The translations under genes and the position numbers were made by a program. This document shows positions 46,739 to 56,557 of a stretch of 64,000 nt of DNA, piece by piece. Within the stretch, counting starts at the first letter, position 1, and the number at the start of each line of letters is the position of its first letter. The notes below the pieces were generated by a model that was not told the DNA's origin, searched no databases, and saw only the letters and a list, made by a program, of their open reading frames with translations. The DNA comes from [Actinomadura] parvosata subsp. kistnae (GTDB lineage Bacteria; Actinomycetota; Actinomycetes; Streptosporangiales; Streptosporangiaceae): positions 42,981-106,980 of the forward strand of contig NZ_OOHJ01000009.1 of assembly GCF_900323885.1 (NCBI RefSeq). The letters are read 5' to 3'.

Positions 46739-47317
46739 GGCGTGGACACCAGGGAACGACTCATCGAGACCACCCGCGAGCTGCTGTGGGAGCGCGGCTA
46801 CGTCGGCACCAGCCCCAAGGCGATCCAGCAGCGCTCCGGCGCCGGCCAGGGCAGCATGTACCACCACTTCCACGGCAAGCCCGACCTCGCGCTCGCCGCC
46901 ATCACCCGCAACGCCGACGAGCTGCGCGAGCGGGCCCGCACCGCGTTCGACGGGCCCGGCACCGTGACCGACCGCGTCACCGCCTACCTGCGCCGCGAAC
47001 GCGACGCCCTGAAGGGCTGCCCCGTCGGCCGCCTCACCCAAGACCCCGACGTCATGGCCGACCCCGACCTGCGCCGGCCCATCGAGGAGACGTTCTCCTG
47101 GCTCACCGCCACCCTGGCCGGCCTGCTCGCCCAGGGCCGCGCCGACGGCGAGCTCGACCCCGCACTCGACCCCCAGGCCACGGCCGCCGCGCTGGTCGCC
47201 GTGGTGCAGGGCGCCTACGTCCTGGCCCGCGCCGCCGGCACCGCCGACCTGTACGCCCAAGCCGTCGACGGCGCCCTCGCCCTCATCCGCCCCCACCGGC
47301 AGAAGGAGAACCACTGA
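46733..47317 (+). CDS. TetR-family transcriptional regulator
   Basis: 194 aa from ATG 46733; a GTG at 46742 (VDTRERLIETTREL) may be the true start since the operator overlaps the ATG. HTH: LIETTRELLWERGYVGTSPK, AIQQRSGAGQGSMYHHFHGK. The conserved LKGCPVGRLTQDPDVMADPD in the ligand domain is typical of TetR_C_16/YxaF-like regulators of detoxification enzymes. One base separates its stop from the tautomerase start, so the pair is an operon. Confidence 0.92.
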   Translation: MYGVDTRERLIETTRELLWERGYVGTSPKAIQQRSGAGQGSMYHHFHGKPDLALAAITRNADELRERARTAFDGPGTVTDRVTAYLRRERDALKGCPVGRLTQDPDVMADPDLRRPIEETFSWLTATLAGLLAQGRADGELDPALDPQATAAALVAVVQGAYVLARAAGTADLYAQAVDGALALIRPHRQKENH

Positions 47318-47318
47318 C

Positions 47319-47714
47319 ATGCCCTTCGTCCGCATCGACGCCCTCCGCGCCGACACCGCCCGCCTCGACGCGCTCGGCCGCGCCGTCCACGACGCCCTCG
47401 TCGAGACCATCGGCATCCCGCCCGGCGACCTGTTCCAGGTGCTGACCGCCCACGACGGCACGCACAGCCTGATGCGGTACGGCGACTTCCCCGACACCCG
47501 CCGCGACGACGACCTCGTCTACATCTCCATCACCCTGCGCTCCGGCCGCACCCCCGACCGGAAACGCGCCCTGTACCGGCGCATCGCCGAACTCGCCCAC
47601 TCCTACACGGGCACCGAGCCGCGCAACGTCCTCGTCTTCCTCACCGAGAACGAGCTGATCGACTGGTCGTTCAGCGACGGCGTCGCCCACTACGCGCCCG
47701 CCCAGGACGACTGA
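47319..47714 (+). CDS. Tautomerase family protein
   Basis: 131 aa. The catalytic N-terminal Pro (Pro-1 after Met removal) is present: MPFVRIDALRADTARL. VHDALVETIGIPPGDLFQVL and VYISITLRSGRTPDRKRALY follow the tautomerase_2/MSAD-like subgroup. AGAAGGAGA lies upstream. Co-transcribed with a TetR repressor, which suggests inducible processing of an unsaturated or halogenated acid; the substrate is not evident. Confidence 0.9.
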   Translation: MPFVRIDALRADTARLDALGRAVHDALVETIGIPPGDLFQVLTAHDGTHSLMRYGDFPDTRRDDDLVYISITLRSGRTPDRKRALYRRIAELAHSYTGTEPRNVLVFLTENELIDWSFSDGVAHYAPAQDD

Positions 47715-47822
47715 CCTCATCACCACTTGCGGTCATCTGCCTACCTTCCGTCACGGATGCGAGTACGGTGACATCCGACCGGCTCGACCGAGGGCGAGGA
47801 GGACCGCGATGGACGCCACCCC

Positions 47823-50800
47823 ATGACCGCACCCCCGCCGGACGGGGAACGGCTGCCGGGAGAGGAGCCGGTCCGTCATGACGTCCACGTGGAGGTCTCC
47901 GGGCACGGCCGGGCCTTTCTGACAAGCGGCGGCTCCCAGACCGTCATCATCCACAACGGCCCCTGGCAGCGCGCCCGCGTCACGACGGACGAGGTCACCG
48001 ACGACTGCCCCTACCCCGGGCTGGCCGCGTTCGGCGCCCATCAGGCCCGCTGGTTCTTCGGCCGCGACGAGGTCATCGCCGACCTGCTCACCCGGCTCGA
48101 CCACCGCCTGACCGCCGGCGGACCGCAACTGGTGGTGGCTCCCTCGGGGGCGGGCAAGTCCTCACTCCTGCACGCCGGGCTGCTGCCCCGCCTGGCCGAG
48201 GGCGCGCTGCCGGGCTCCCGCACCTGGCCCGTCCTGGTCCTCACCCCGACCGCCGACCCCTTCGCCGCCCTGGCCGCCCAGCTCCGCCCCGGCGACGACC
48301 AGGCCCAGGTGGCCGCCGAACTGGCCGCGAGCCCACCCCGCGCCGCCGCACTACTCCGCCACCTCCTGAACCCTGGCCCCGACCCGGCTTCAGCGACCGG
48401 TCGGCGGGTCGTCGTGGTGGTCGACCAGTTCGAGGAGCTGTTCACGCTCTGCCCCGACCGCCGGCGGCGCGAGGCGTTCATCGAGACGCTCACCCACCTC
48501 GCCGCCCCCGAACGCCCGGGCGCCGCGCCGGTGGCGCTGGTGGTGGCCGGGCTGCGGGCCGACTTCTACCCCGCCTGCGCCGCCCACCCCGCCTTGCGCG
48601 CCGCACTCCAGGACCGGCACCTGCTGCTCGGCGCGATGACCGCCCGCCAGGTGGAGGAGGCGATCACCTACCCGGCCAGGGCGGCCGGGCTGGAGATCGA
48701 GCCCGGCCTGGTCGAGCTGCTGCTACGGGACCTGGGCGTCGGCCACGACCCCGCATCCGTCCCGGACCAGGACCTCGACACGGCACTCTGGACGGACCCG
48801 GACGAGCGAGGCGGCTACGAGCCCGGCCGCCTGCCGCTGCTCGCCCACGCCCTGCGCGCCACGTGGGTCCAGCGCCAGGGCAGCGCCATGACCGTGCAGG
48901 GCTACCGCGACGCCGGCACCATCCACCGCGCGCTGGCCCGCACCGCCGACCGCGTCCACGACGCCCTGCCGCCGGCGGCGCGGCAGGCAGCGCGCCCGTT
49001 GTTCCTGCGCCTGGTCAAGATCGGCGACGGCACGCAGGACACCCGGCGCCGCCTGTCCCGCACGGAGCTGATCGAGGCCGCCGCCGACCCCGAAGCCGCC
49101 GCGGTCGCGCTGGACGCCTTCACCGCCGACCGCCTGCTCACCCAGGACGACGGCACGGTGCTGATCACGCACGAGGCGCTGCTGCGCGGCTGGCCCCGGC
49201 TGCGCGGCTGGATCGGCGACGACCGCGCCGGCCGCCTGCTGCACCAGGACCTGGAGGAGACAGCCGCCGCGTGGGTACGCTCTGGCCACGACGCCGCCCT
49301 CCTGTACCGGGGCAGCCGCCTGGACGCGGCCCGCGCCTGGGCCGAGACCGACCCGCGCCGCTCCCGCACCGGAACCGGCCACCGCTCCCACGACCGTACC
49401 GGAACCGGCCACCGCTCCCTCGACGGGAACGGGACCGGCCACCGCTCCCACGACCAGGCAGTCCCCGGCCGTTCTCGCGACGAACTCAGCCCCGCCGCGC
49501 AGGCGTTCCTGGACGCCGCGGTCCGGTTGCGGCGGCGTACCCAGCGGCGGCGGACCGCCGTCACCGCCGCGCTGGCGGCGCTGGCCCTGCTCGCCTCCAC
49601 CACCGCCGTGTTCGCCTCCGTGCAGCGGCGTGAGGCGCTGCACCAGCGCGACACCGCCGTCTACCAGCGGCTGCTGTCGGAGGCCGACCGCACCGCCGAC
49701 ACCGACACCGTCCTGTCGGCCCAGCTCACCCTGCTCGCCCGCCGCGAACGCCCCGCCGACCAGCCCAAGGACGAGACCGACACGCGCCTGCTCAACACCC
49801 AGCACGTCCCGCTGCCGATCGTCCTGACCGGCCACCAGGCCGAGGTCAACGCGGTCGCGTTCAGCCCCGACGGCCGGACCCTGGCGACCAGCTCCGACGG
49901 CACGATCCGCCTCTGGAACATGGAGACCCCCGGCCACATCACCCTGCGCGGCCGCCCGCTGCCCAGCCACGCCGGCGTCAACGCCAAGGTGGCGTTCAGC
50001 CCGGACGGCCGGACGCTGGCCGCCACCGGAGCCGACGGCACGATCCGGCTGTGGGACGTCACCGACCCCGACCGCCCCGCACCCCGAGGCGCCCCTCTGA
50101 CCGGCCACAAGGGCTACGTCTTCGCCCTCGCGTTCAGCCCGGACGGCAGGACGCTGGCGAGCGGCGCCGCCGACGGCACCGTACGTCTGTGGAGTGTGGA
50201 AACCCCCGGCCCGCGCGGAAAGCCGCTCACCGCCCACCACGGCCAGGTGATCGCGGTGGCGTTCAGTCCCGACGGCCGCACGCTGGCCAGCGGCGGCGGC
50301 GACACGCTCATCCGGCTGTGGGACGTGCGCGACCCCGCCCACCCGTCCCCGCGCGGCAGGCCCTTGACCGAGCACTCCGACACGGTCACCGCGCTGGCGT
50401 TCAGCCCGGACGGCGAGACGCTGGCCAGCAGCGGCATGGACGCCTCCGTGCGGCTGTGGAACGTGCGCGACCCCCGCCACCCCGCTCCCCGTGGCTACCC
50501 GCTGGACGGCCACACGGGCTCCGTCCTCGCGGTGGCGTTCAGCCCCGACGGTCGGACGCTGGCCAGCGCCGGCGCCGACCATTCCATCCGCGTCTGGGAC
50601 GTCATCGACCCCGGCGTCCCCCGCCTGCGCGGCCGCCCGCTGACGGGTCACGCCGACGCGGTCTGGGGCCTGGCGTTCAGCCCGGACGGCCGCACCCTGG
50701 CCAGCGCCGCCAACGACCACTCCGTCCGCCTCTGGCAGCTGCCGCCGGGCCGGCTCGCGGGCCACACCGGCGAGGTGTGGACGGTGGCGTTCGCCCCCGA

Positions 50801-51796
50801 CGGCCGCACCCTCGCCAGCGGCGGCAAGGACCGCACCGTCCGGCTGTGGGACGTCACCGACCCCGACCGCCCGGCACCCCGGGGCAGGCCGCTCACCGGC
50901 CACGCCGACGCGGTGACGTGGCTGGCGTTCAGCCCCGACGGCCGCACCCTCGCCAGCGCCGGCGAGGACCGGGAGATCCGCCTGTGGAACGTGACGAACC
51001 CGGACCATCCGGCCCTCCGCGGCAAACCGCTCACCGGCCACACCAGTTACCTCATGGCGGTGGCGTTCAGCCCCGACGGCCGGACGCTGGCCAGCGCCGC
51101 CGAGGACGGCACGGTCCGCCTGTGGAACGTGGCCGACCCCGACCACCCGTCCCCGCGCGGCAGGCCGCTCACCGGCCACGGCGGCGGCGTCTACACCCTC
51201 GCGTTCACCCGCGACGGCACCACCCTCGCCACCGCCGGCCAGGACCGGAAGGTGCGGCTGTGGGACGTACGCGACCCGCCCGCCCCGCCCTCCTCGGCCG
51301 CCCGCTCGCCGGCCACGGCACCGACGTGCTCGCGGTGGCGTTCAGCCCGGACGGCGCGACGTTGGCCAGCGCCGGCCGCGACCGCACCGTACGCCTCTGG
51401 AACGTGCGCGACCCCCGGCACGCCACGCCCTACCCCTTGCCCCCGCCCGCGCACACCGCCGCCGTCGCCTCCGTCACCTTCTCGCCCGACGGCCGGAGGC
51501 TGGCCACCGCCGGCGCCGACCACACCATCCGCCTCTGGGACGCCACCCACCCCGCCTCGGCCCACCCGACCGGCCTCCCGCTGACCACCCCCGGCACCGT
51601 CATCGGCCGCACCCTCTTCAGCCCGGACGGCCGCCGCCTAGCCAGCGCGACCTCCAACGGCGACGTGCTCCTGTGGGACCTGCGCCCCGAACAGTCCGCC
51701 CACCGCATCTGCACCCTCACGGGCACCTTCTTCACCCACCAGACCTGGCAGCGCGACGTGGGCAAGGACGTCGCCTACGCCCCGCCGTGCGCATGA
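47823..51796 (+). CDS. nSTAND1-type NTPase with transmembrane helix and 14 WD40 repeats (frameshifted)
   Basis: About 1325 aa when corrected. The N-terminal segment (HDVHVEVSGHGRAFLTSGGS) precedes the nSTAND1 NTPase: CPYPGLAAFGAHQARWFFGR, Walker A VVAPSGAGKSSLL and Walker B RRVVVVVDQFEELFTL. A helical region, a 10-residue tandem repeat (residues 517-546) and one membrane helix (AVTAALAALALLASTTAVFA) follow. Then 14 WD40 repeats of the form GHxxxVxxVAFSPDGRTLAS...IRLWDV, i.e. two seven-bladed propellers. The frame breaks at CCC 51288-51290, in blade 11; one added C restores blades 12-14 and a Cys-rich tail. A STAND signalling ATPase; the ligand is unknown. Confidence 0.88.
49371..49460. repeat. 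Three 30-bp tandem units in the nSTAND1 gene
   Basis: Units at 49371, 49401 and 49431, consensus GGAACCGGCCACCGCTCCCA plus ten less conserved bases. They encode GTGHRSHDRT-type decapeptides in the linker before the membrane helix. Confidence 0.85.
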
Positions 51797-51816
51797 CCCC
51801 GGACACCACCGGCCCT

Positions 51817-53016
51817 TCAGCGGGGCAGGAGGGCGATGGTGCCGATGAGGAGGACGCCGGCGACGGCGATCGCCGTCCGGCCGCCGGCGAGGCCCGCCAG
51901 GACGCCCCACAACGCCGTGGCCGTCGCGATCGTGGCGCGGCTGGTGATGGTCCAGGCGGTGAGGACGCGGGCCACCGTGTCCTGGGGCGCGCGGCGCAGC
52001 CGGTACGTCACCAGCACCGGGTTGAAGACCGCGATACACGTGATCAGGCCCAGTTCGGCCGCCATGACGACGAGCAGCCCGCCCGTGCCGGGGCCGACGA
52101 ACGCCAGCCCCACGAGCCACAGCACCCGCGCGGCCCCGAAGCCGAGCAGGATCCGCCGCTCCCCGAAGCGCCGCACCAGCGGCCGGGACAGCCGGGCCCC
52201 CGCGATCCCGCCGAGGCACGGCACGCCGAGGGCGAGCCCGTACTCCAGGGGAGTGAAGCCGAGGTCGTGCACCATCAGGTGGAGCAGCAGGGGAGCGGTG
52301 GCCATGATGAGGGCGTTCACCAGGACGCCGTTGGCGAACAGCAGGCGCAGGTCCCGGTCGGCGGCGATCGCGCGCCAGCCCTCCGCCACGTCCCTCAGCC
52401 GGGAGCCGCCGGCGGCGCGGGCGGGCGGCGGGGGCTCGGGCGCGGTGATCGAGCGCAGGCCCAGCGCGGACAGCGCGTAGCTGACGGCGTTCAGGGCGAC
52501 CGTGACGACCGGGCCGAGCAGGCCGACGAGCGCGCCGCCGGCGGGCGGCCCGACGGCGGTGGCCAGCCAGGAGACGGTCTCGAACCGGCTGTTGGCCCGC
52601 ACGAGGTGCCGGTCGGGGACGAGCGATCTGAGGTGCGCGCCGCCGGCCCCGACGAAGACGATGTCGGAGACGGCGACCACGACGGCCACCGCGAGGAGCT
52701 GGGCGTAGGTGAGCAGCCCCGGCGCGTACGCGGCCGGCACGCTCAGCAGGACGAGGAAGCGCACCAGGTCGGCGCGCACCATCAGCGGGCGCTTGCGCTG
52801 GAACTCGATCCACGGGCCGAGCGGCACCGCCAGCAGCGCGCCGGCCGCCCCGGACGCCGCCGCCATCCAGGAGAGCTGCGCGGCGCTCGCGTCCAGCACG
52901 AGGACGGCGATCAGCGGGAGGGAGTCGAGGGCCAGGTACGTCCCCGCGGCGCTGGTCGCGTAGGCCCCCCACAACCTGCCGAAGTCGCGCCCCAGACCGC
53001 CGCCGTCGCCCGCCAT
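51817..53016 (-). CDS. Major facilitator superfamily transporter
   Basis: 399 aa, 12 predicted helices. N-terminal LWGAYATSAAGTYLALDSLP; the loop 2-3 motif is GPWIEFQRKRPLMVRADLVR; the central cytoplasmic loop is GGSRLRDVAEGWRAIAADRD; the second half includes GLALGVPCLGGIAGARLSRP. This is the MFS_3/MdfA-like 'enterobactin exporter' group, usually drug or siderophore efflux. An inverted repeat identical in core to the lysR operator lies 80-94 nt upstream of its start. Confidence 0.9.
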   Translation of the reverse strand: MAGDGGGLGRDFGRLWGAYATSAAGTYLALDSLPLIAVLVLDASAAQLSWMAAASGAAGALLAVPLGPWIEFQRKRPLMVRADLVRFLVLLSVPAAYAPGLLTYAQLLAVAVVVAVSDIVFVGAGGAHLRSLVPDRHLVRANSRFETVSWLATAVGPPAGGALVGLLGPVVTVALNAVSYALSALGLRSITAPEPPPPARAAGGSRLRDVAEGWRAIAADRDLRLLFANGVLVNALIMATAPLLLHLMVHDLGFTPLEYGLALGVPCLGGIAGARLSRPLVRRFGERRILLGFGAARVLWLVGLAFVGPGTGGLLVVMAAELGLITCIAVFNPVLVTYRLRRAPQDTVARVLTAWTITSRATIATATALWGVLAGLAGGRTAIAVAGVLLIGTIALLPR

Positions 53017-53091
53017 CCCGCTCCCTCCGATCGGACCGGAGCCGATCCAACACGGGGGAGGGCGGCAGGCTCAAACAACGGACGTTCACGC

Positions 53092-53114
53092 GCGGACAAC
53101 CGCTGGTTGTCCGC
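53092..53114. promoter_or_regulatory. Inverted repeat GCGGACAACC-GCT-GGTTGTCCGC upstream of the MFS gene
   Basis: Perfect 10-3-10 dyad whose core ACAACCGCTGGTTGT (53096-53110) differs by one central base from the dyad at the lysR start. It also lies between a gene end (53146) and the MFS start (53016), so it might double as a terminator. Confidence 0.6.
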
Positions 53115-53145
53115 CGAGGCAGGCGGGCTGTCCGGGGCCGGCGGG

Positions 53146-53573
53146 CTATTCGGGGCCGGCGGCGAGCGGGGCGGCCGGCGTACGGGTGAAGCGGGCGCGG
53201 ATCCAGCCGGGGATGGACGGGCCGCCCGCGAAGCACCACAGCGCGATCACCGGGTCGCAGATGGCGCAGCCGAGGGAGGCCTCGTGCGAGATGGGCAGGA
53301 TGGGGCTGCCCTTGAGGTGGTGGACGACGTCCCAGGCGGTGTGCACGAGCCAGCCGATCCCGATCCAGGTCCAGCTCTTGAGCCCCCGGTAGGCGATGTA
53401 CGACATGACGACGGGCAGCACGAACTCCCAGTAGCCGAGCCCGAACCCGCTCAGGTAGGCGGCCCCGCGCCCCCGACCACGACGGCGTTGAGGGGGCGGC
53501 GGTGCGGCTCGGGCACCAGGGAGACGATGGTGACGGCGATCAGGCCGATCACGATCGGCATGATGATGGACAT
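53146..53573 (-). CDS. DUF6010 membrane protein (frameshifted)
   Basis: About 142 aa when corrected, starting ATG 53573 (MSIIMPIVIGLIAVTIVSLV). The frame breaks in the run 53463-53474; adding one base joins PLNAVVVGGAG to AAYLSGFGLGYWEFVLPVVM. Conserved landmarks of DUF6010 follow: SYIAYRGLKSWTWIGIGWLV, HTAWDVVHHLKGSPILPI and SLGCAICDPVIALWCFAG, with two Cys and two His that could bind metal. Four membrane helices are predicted. Function unknown. Confidence 0.82.
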
Positions 53574-53705
53574 GACGGTCCGTTCTGCGAAAACGTGGAA
53601 GGAATGGACGAGCCGCCCGGCCGGGGGGCGCCGCCAGCCTAGAGCGGTCCCGCCCTGGCGTCCCACGGGGTGGAACGCCAACTTCCAACGGATTCTCGCC
53701 AGCCG

Positions 53706-53743
53706 GGTCAGGCCGGGCCTTGGGGGAGAGGCCCGGCCTGACC
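53706..53743 (-). terminator. 15-bp stem terminator after the I36-like gene
   Basis: GGTCAGGCCGGGCCT (53706-53720) and its exact reverse complement (53729-53743) enclose an 8-nt loop. It begins 20 nt past the stop of the minus-strand gene at 53763. Confidence 0.75.
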
Positions 53744-53762
53744 GGCCCGCGGGTGCCGGGGG

Positions 53763-54173
53763 CTACGGCTCCAGCAGGATGGAGTTGACCGGCGACAGGT
53801 TCACGACGTAGCCGCCGGGGCCGAGGCGGGCGCCGCAGTTCTGGCCGCCGTAGGCCGCGCAGAGGCGCAAGCCCGCGCCGCCGGTCTGGTTGTTCACGAC
53901 CAGGCGGTCGCCGAAGACGTTCCTCAGGTTGTGGGCGCCGTACCTGAAGTACGTGTCCGGATTGCCGTTCGGGGTCGCGTCCGGATAGATGCACACGTGC
54001 CCGGACGGGCATCCCGCTCTCGCGCGCTCCATTTCCATGGCCGGCACCTGGCCGGTCGTGGCGGCGGCGGGGGCGGACAGCGCGGCCAGCACCGCGAGGG
54101 CCGTGACGCCGCAGGACAGGAGCGCGCCGCGAAGACGGGTCGGGCGGGCGGCGTGGTGGATGGTCTTCCGCAT
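53763..54173 (-). CDS. Secreted peptidase-inhibitor I36-like protein
   Basis: 136 aa from ATG 54173 (CAGGGACC upstream). Signal peptide RLRGALLSCGVTALAVLAAL ends at APAAA. The mature domain begins GCPSGHVCIYPDATPNGNPD and continues YFRYGAHNLRNVFGDRLVVN, LRLCAAYGGQNCGARLGPGG and YVVNLSPVNSILLEP. The CPxGxVCxY opening and paired Cys are typical of I36/SMPI-like exported proteins of actinomycetes. Followed by a strong hairpin, so monocistronic. Confidence 0.82.
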   Translation of the reverse strand: MRKTIHHAARPTRLRGALLSCGVTALAVLAALSAPAAATTGQVPAMEMERARAGCPSGHVCIYPDATPNGNPDTYFRYGAHNLRNVFGDRLVVNNQTGGAGLRLCAAYGGQNCGARLGPGGYVVNLSPVNSILLEP

Positions 54174-54372
54174 GGTGGTCCCTGCTTTCTCTCTAGGACG
54201 GATGGCCGGTGCTCCGGGGGGCTCCCGGCCGGCGCTGTGCCAGCTAAACGGGCCCGGCGGGCCGTCCGACAGGGAGGCGGACGGACTCGTGCGAACTCGT
54301 CCGGAACCGGCCGCCCGCGAGCCGGTCCCGGACACTTTGCGGCCACCCCCGGACGCGCTGCGTAATGATTCG

Positions 54373-54378
54373 TATACT
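54373..54378 (+). promoter_or_regulatory. -10 box TATACT of the HTH-CBM gene
   Basis: TATACT in an AT-rich island (CGTAATGATTCGTATACTTT) 31 nt upstream of the chosen ATG at 54410. A weak -35 (CGGACG) lies at the right distance. Confidence 0.5.
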
Positions 54379-54409
54379 TTCCGGCGTGGACGGGGTCAGG
54401 AAGGGGCCG

Positions 54410-55714
54410 ATGAACGCCGATCCGGGCAACGATCCTCCCGCGCCGGAGGAGGAAGGGCGGCTCCGGCCGGAGGCCGTGCACCGCCACGAGGAGCTGGTGG
54501 CGTTGCTGGCCGAGCAGTTCGCAAGGGCCGACGTGTCGCTGCGGGAGCTGCAGGCGCGGGCCGACCGCTCCGGCGGCACCCGCCTGCCCCGCGCCACCTG
54601 CGCCGACATGCTCGCCGGCCGGCGCTTCCCGCGCAAGGCGGTGATGGTGGCGTTCCTGCGGGCCTGCCAGGTGCCCGAGCAGCGGCTGCCCGCCTGGGAG
54701 CGGGCCTGGGAGCGGGTACGCCTCGCCCGCATGCAGCCGCCGCCGGCCGCAGGTGCTCCGCCGCCGGCCTCGCCGGAGGCATCCACGAGACGGAGGCGGG
54801 GCGTGCCGGTGCGGGCAGGGGCCCTGGCGGCGGCTGTGATCGTGACGGCAGGCGCGATCGTGACGGCGGTCGCGATCGCGTGGCCGGGCTCGGACACGCT
54901 CACCGACGACGGCCGCGCGTTCGGCCCGGGCGGGTCGAGCCGGTTCACCGTGCGCATCGATCCGACGGCCGGCCCGGTGCGGCTGGTCCGCCGCCTGGAC
55001 GCCCGCGTCTCGCGTCAGCGGGCCGCGATCACGGTGAACGGCGCCCCCGCCGGCCACTGGGAGCCCCTGCCCGACGGCAGCGGCGGCTGGGCGGAGCAGC
55101 ACGTCGACCTGCCGCCGTCCGTGACGGCAGGCCGCGGCACGCTGGCCGTCCTGACCTCGTTCACCTCCTCGGAGTGGGACTTCAGCGAGTTCAGGTACGC
55201 CGTCGAGCAGCAGACCGACGGCGGATGGCGCACCACTGACACCCTCGACGTCGGCCACGCGGAGAGCGAGGCCGCGCACGGCTACCGCGTCGCGGGCGAG
55301 ACCTTCCGCGGCAGCCGTACCCTCGAACCGAGCTTGAGGACGGCCGCGCGGGTCCGCTACGAGGCGGAGGCCGGGCGGATCAGCCACGCCAGGATCCGCT
55401 CCGGCGCCGCCGGCGCCTCACAGGGCGCGGTCGTGGCAGGGCTCGACCACGAGGACAGCTGGGTGGACCTGAAGGTGTACGCGCCGCGGGCCGGCCGTCA
55501 CACCGCGCACGTGACCTACGCCGCCGGCTACGGCGACGCGCAGCACGCGGTGACGGTGAACGGCTCGACCCGGTTCACCCTCGACTACCCCCAGCACGGC
55601 TGGGACGTGTGGCGGCAGGTGACGGCGTCGCTGCCGCTGTCCCGCGGCTGGAACACGCTGCGGTTCCGGCACCACGACCGCTGGGCGGAGCTGGATCACG
55701 TCGAGATCGCCTGA
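54410..55714 (+). CDS. Transmembrane protein: cytoplasmic HTH-like domain plus extracellular CBM-like domain
   Basis: 434 aa; ATG 54410 after CAGGAAGGGG. The first 90 residues (HEELVALLAEQFARADVSLR, ELQARADRSGGTRLPRATCA, DMLAGRRFPRKAVMVAFLRA) match the actinobacterial XRE-like HTH used by membrane-bound regulators. A membrane helix follows (AGALAAAVIVTAGAIVTAVA). The outer part has a jelly-roll segment (FTVRIDPTAGPVRLVRRLDA) and a C-terminal CBM6/35-like module: YEAEAGRISHARIRSGAAGA, SWVDLKVYAPRAGRHTAHVT, GWNTLRFRHHDRWAELDHVE. A one-component glycan sensor is inferred. Confidence 0.8.
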   Translation: MNADPGNDPPAPEEEGRLRPEAVHRHEELVALLAEQFARADVSLRELQARADRSGGTRLPRATCADMLAGRRFPRKAVMVAFLRACQVPEQRLPAWERAWERVRLARMQPPPAAGAPPPASPEASTRRRRGVPVRAGALAAAVIVTAGAIVTAVAIAWPGSDTLTDDGRAFGPGGSSRFTVRIDPTAGPVRLVRRLDARVSRQRAAITVNGAPAGHWEPLPDGSGGWAEQHVDLPPSVTAGRGTLAVLTSFTSSEWDFSEFRYAVEQQTDGGWRTTDTLDVGHAESEAAHGYRVAGETFRGSRTLEPSLRTAARVRYEAEAGRISHARIRSGAAGASQGAVVAGLDHEDSWVDLKVYAPRAGRHTAHVTYAAGYGDAQHAVTVNGSTRFTLDYPQHGWDVWRQVTASLPLSRGWNTLRFRHHDRWAELDHVEIA

Positions 55715-55759
55715 CGGCGGTCATGGAGATCGGCGGCGCCGCGCCGCTAGCCTGTCCGG

Positions 55760-56551
55760 ATGAAGACGCATGGTGAGCTGAAGGGGTTCTGGGAGCGGCG
55801 CCTGCGGTCCGACTGGACGGAGAGCGGGGTCGGCTACGCGGCGCTGGGCCGGGCGTTCAACACGTGGATGTACCGCGTGCGCGCGGAGGTCTTCGACCGC
55901 GAGGCGGCCACCCTGCCGCTCGACCTGCCGGAGGCGCGCGTCCTCGACATCGGCTCGGGCACGGGCTTCTACGTGCGCCGCTGGCAGGGCCTGGGGGTCC
56001 GGTCGATCGTCGGCTGCGACCTCACGGCGGCGGCGGTGGAGCGGCTGCGCGGGCGCTTCCCCGGCGTGGAGTTCCACGAGGTGGACATCGCGGAGCCGGG
56101 CGAGGTGCTGGAGCGGGGCGCGTTCGACGCGGTGTCGGCCATGGACATGCTGTTCCACATCACCGACGACGCCCGCTACCGGGCCGCGCTCGGCTCGATG
56201 GCCGCGGCGTTGCGTCCGGGCGGCATCCTCGTCCTGTCGGAGAACTTCCTGCGGCGGCCCGAGCAGCGCGGCGACCACCAGGTCAACCACACGCTGCCGT
56301 GGATCACCGAGGCGCTCGAGGCGGCCGGGTTCGACGTGATGCGCCGGGTGCCGATGCTCGTCCTCATGAACGCGCAGGTCGACGCGAACCCCGTCTGGCG
56401 CAAGCTCTGGGGCGGCCTCCTGCGCGCGGTCACGTTGAGCGAGTGGACGGGGAGCCTGGCGGGCTCGCTGCTCTACCCGCTGGAGCGGCGGCTGGTGCGG
56501 GTGCTGCGGGAGAGCCCCACCACGGAGCTGATGATCTGCCGCCGCCGCTGA
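55760..56551 (+). CDS. Class I SAM-dependent methyltransferase
   Basis: 263 aa. SAM motif I RVLDIGSGTGFYVRRWQGLG at about residues 60-79, acidic strand 2 SIVGCDLTAAAVERLR, motif II AFDAVSAMDMLFHITDDARY and motif III AAALRPGGILVLSENFL. The C-terminal third has a membrane-proximal hydrophobic stretch (LAGSLLYPLERRLVRVL). Substrate unknown. It converges on a small membrane-protein gene. Confidence 0.9.
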   Translation: MKTHGELKGFWERRLRSDWTESGVGYAALGRAFNTWMYRVRAEVFDREAATLPLDLPEARVLDIGSGTGFYVRRWQGLGVRSIVGCDLTAAAVERLRGRFPGVEFHEVDIAEPGEVLERGAFDAVSAMDMLFHITDDARYRAALGSMAAALRPGGILVLSENFLRRPEQRGDHQVNHTLPWITEALEAAGFDVMRRVPMLVLMNAQVDANPVWRKLWGGLLRAVTLSEWTGSLAGSLLYPLERRLVRVLRESPTTELMICRRR

Positions 56552-56557
56552 GGCGGA

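Noticed and set aside
49371..49460. CRISPR-like array
   Set aside because: Units are contiguous 30-mers without spacers and lie in frame inside a coding gene; no cas genes.
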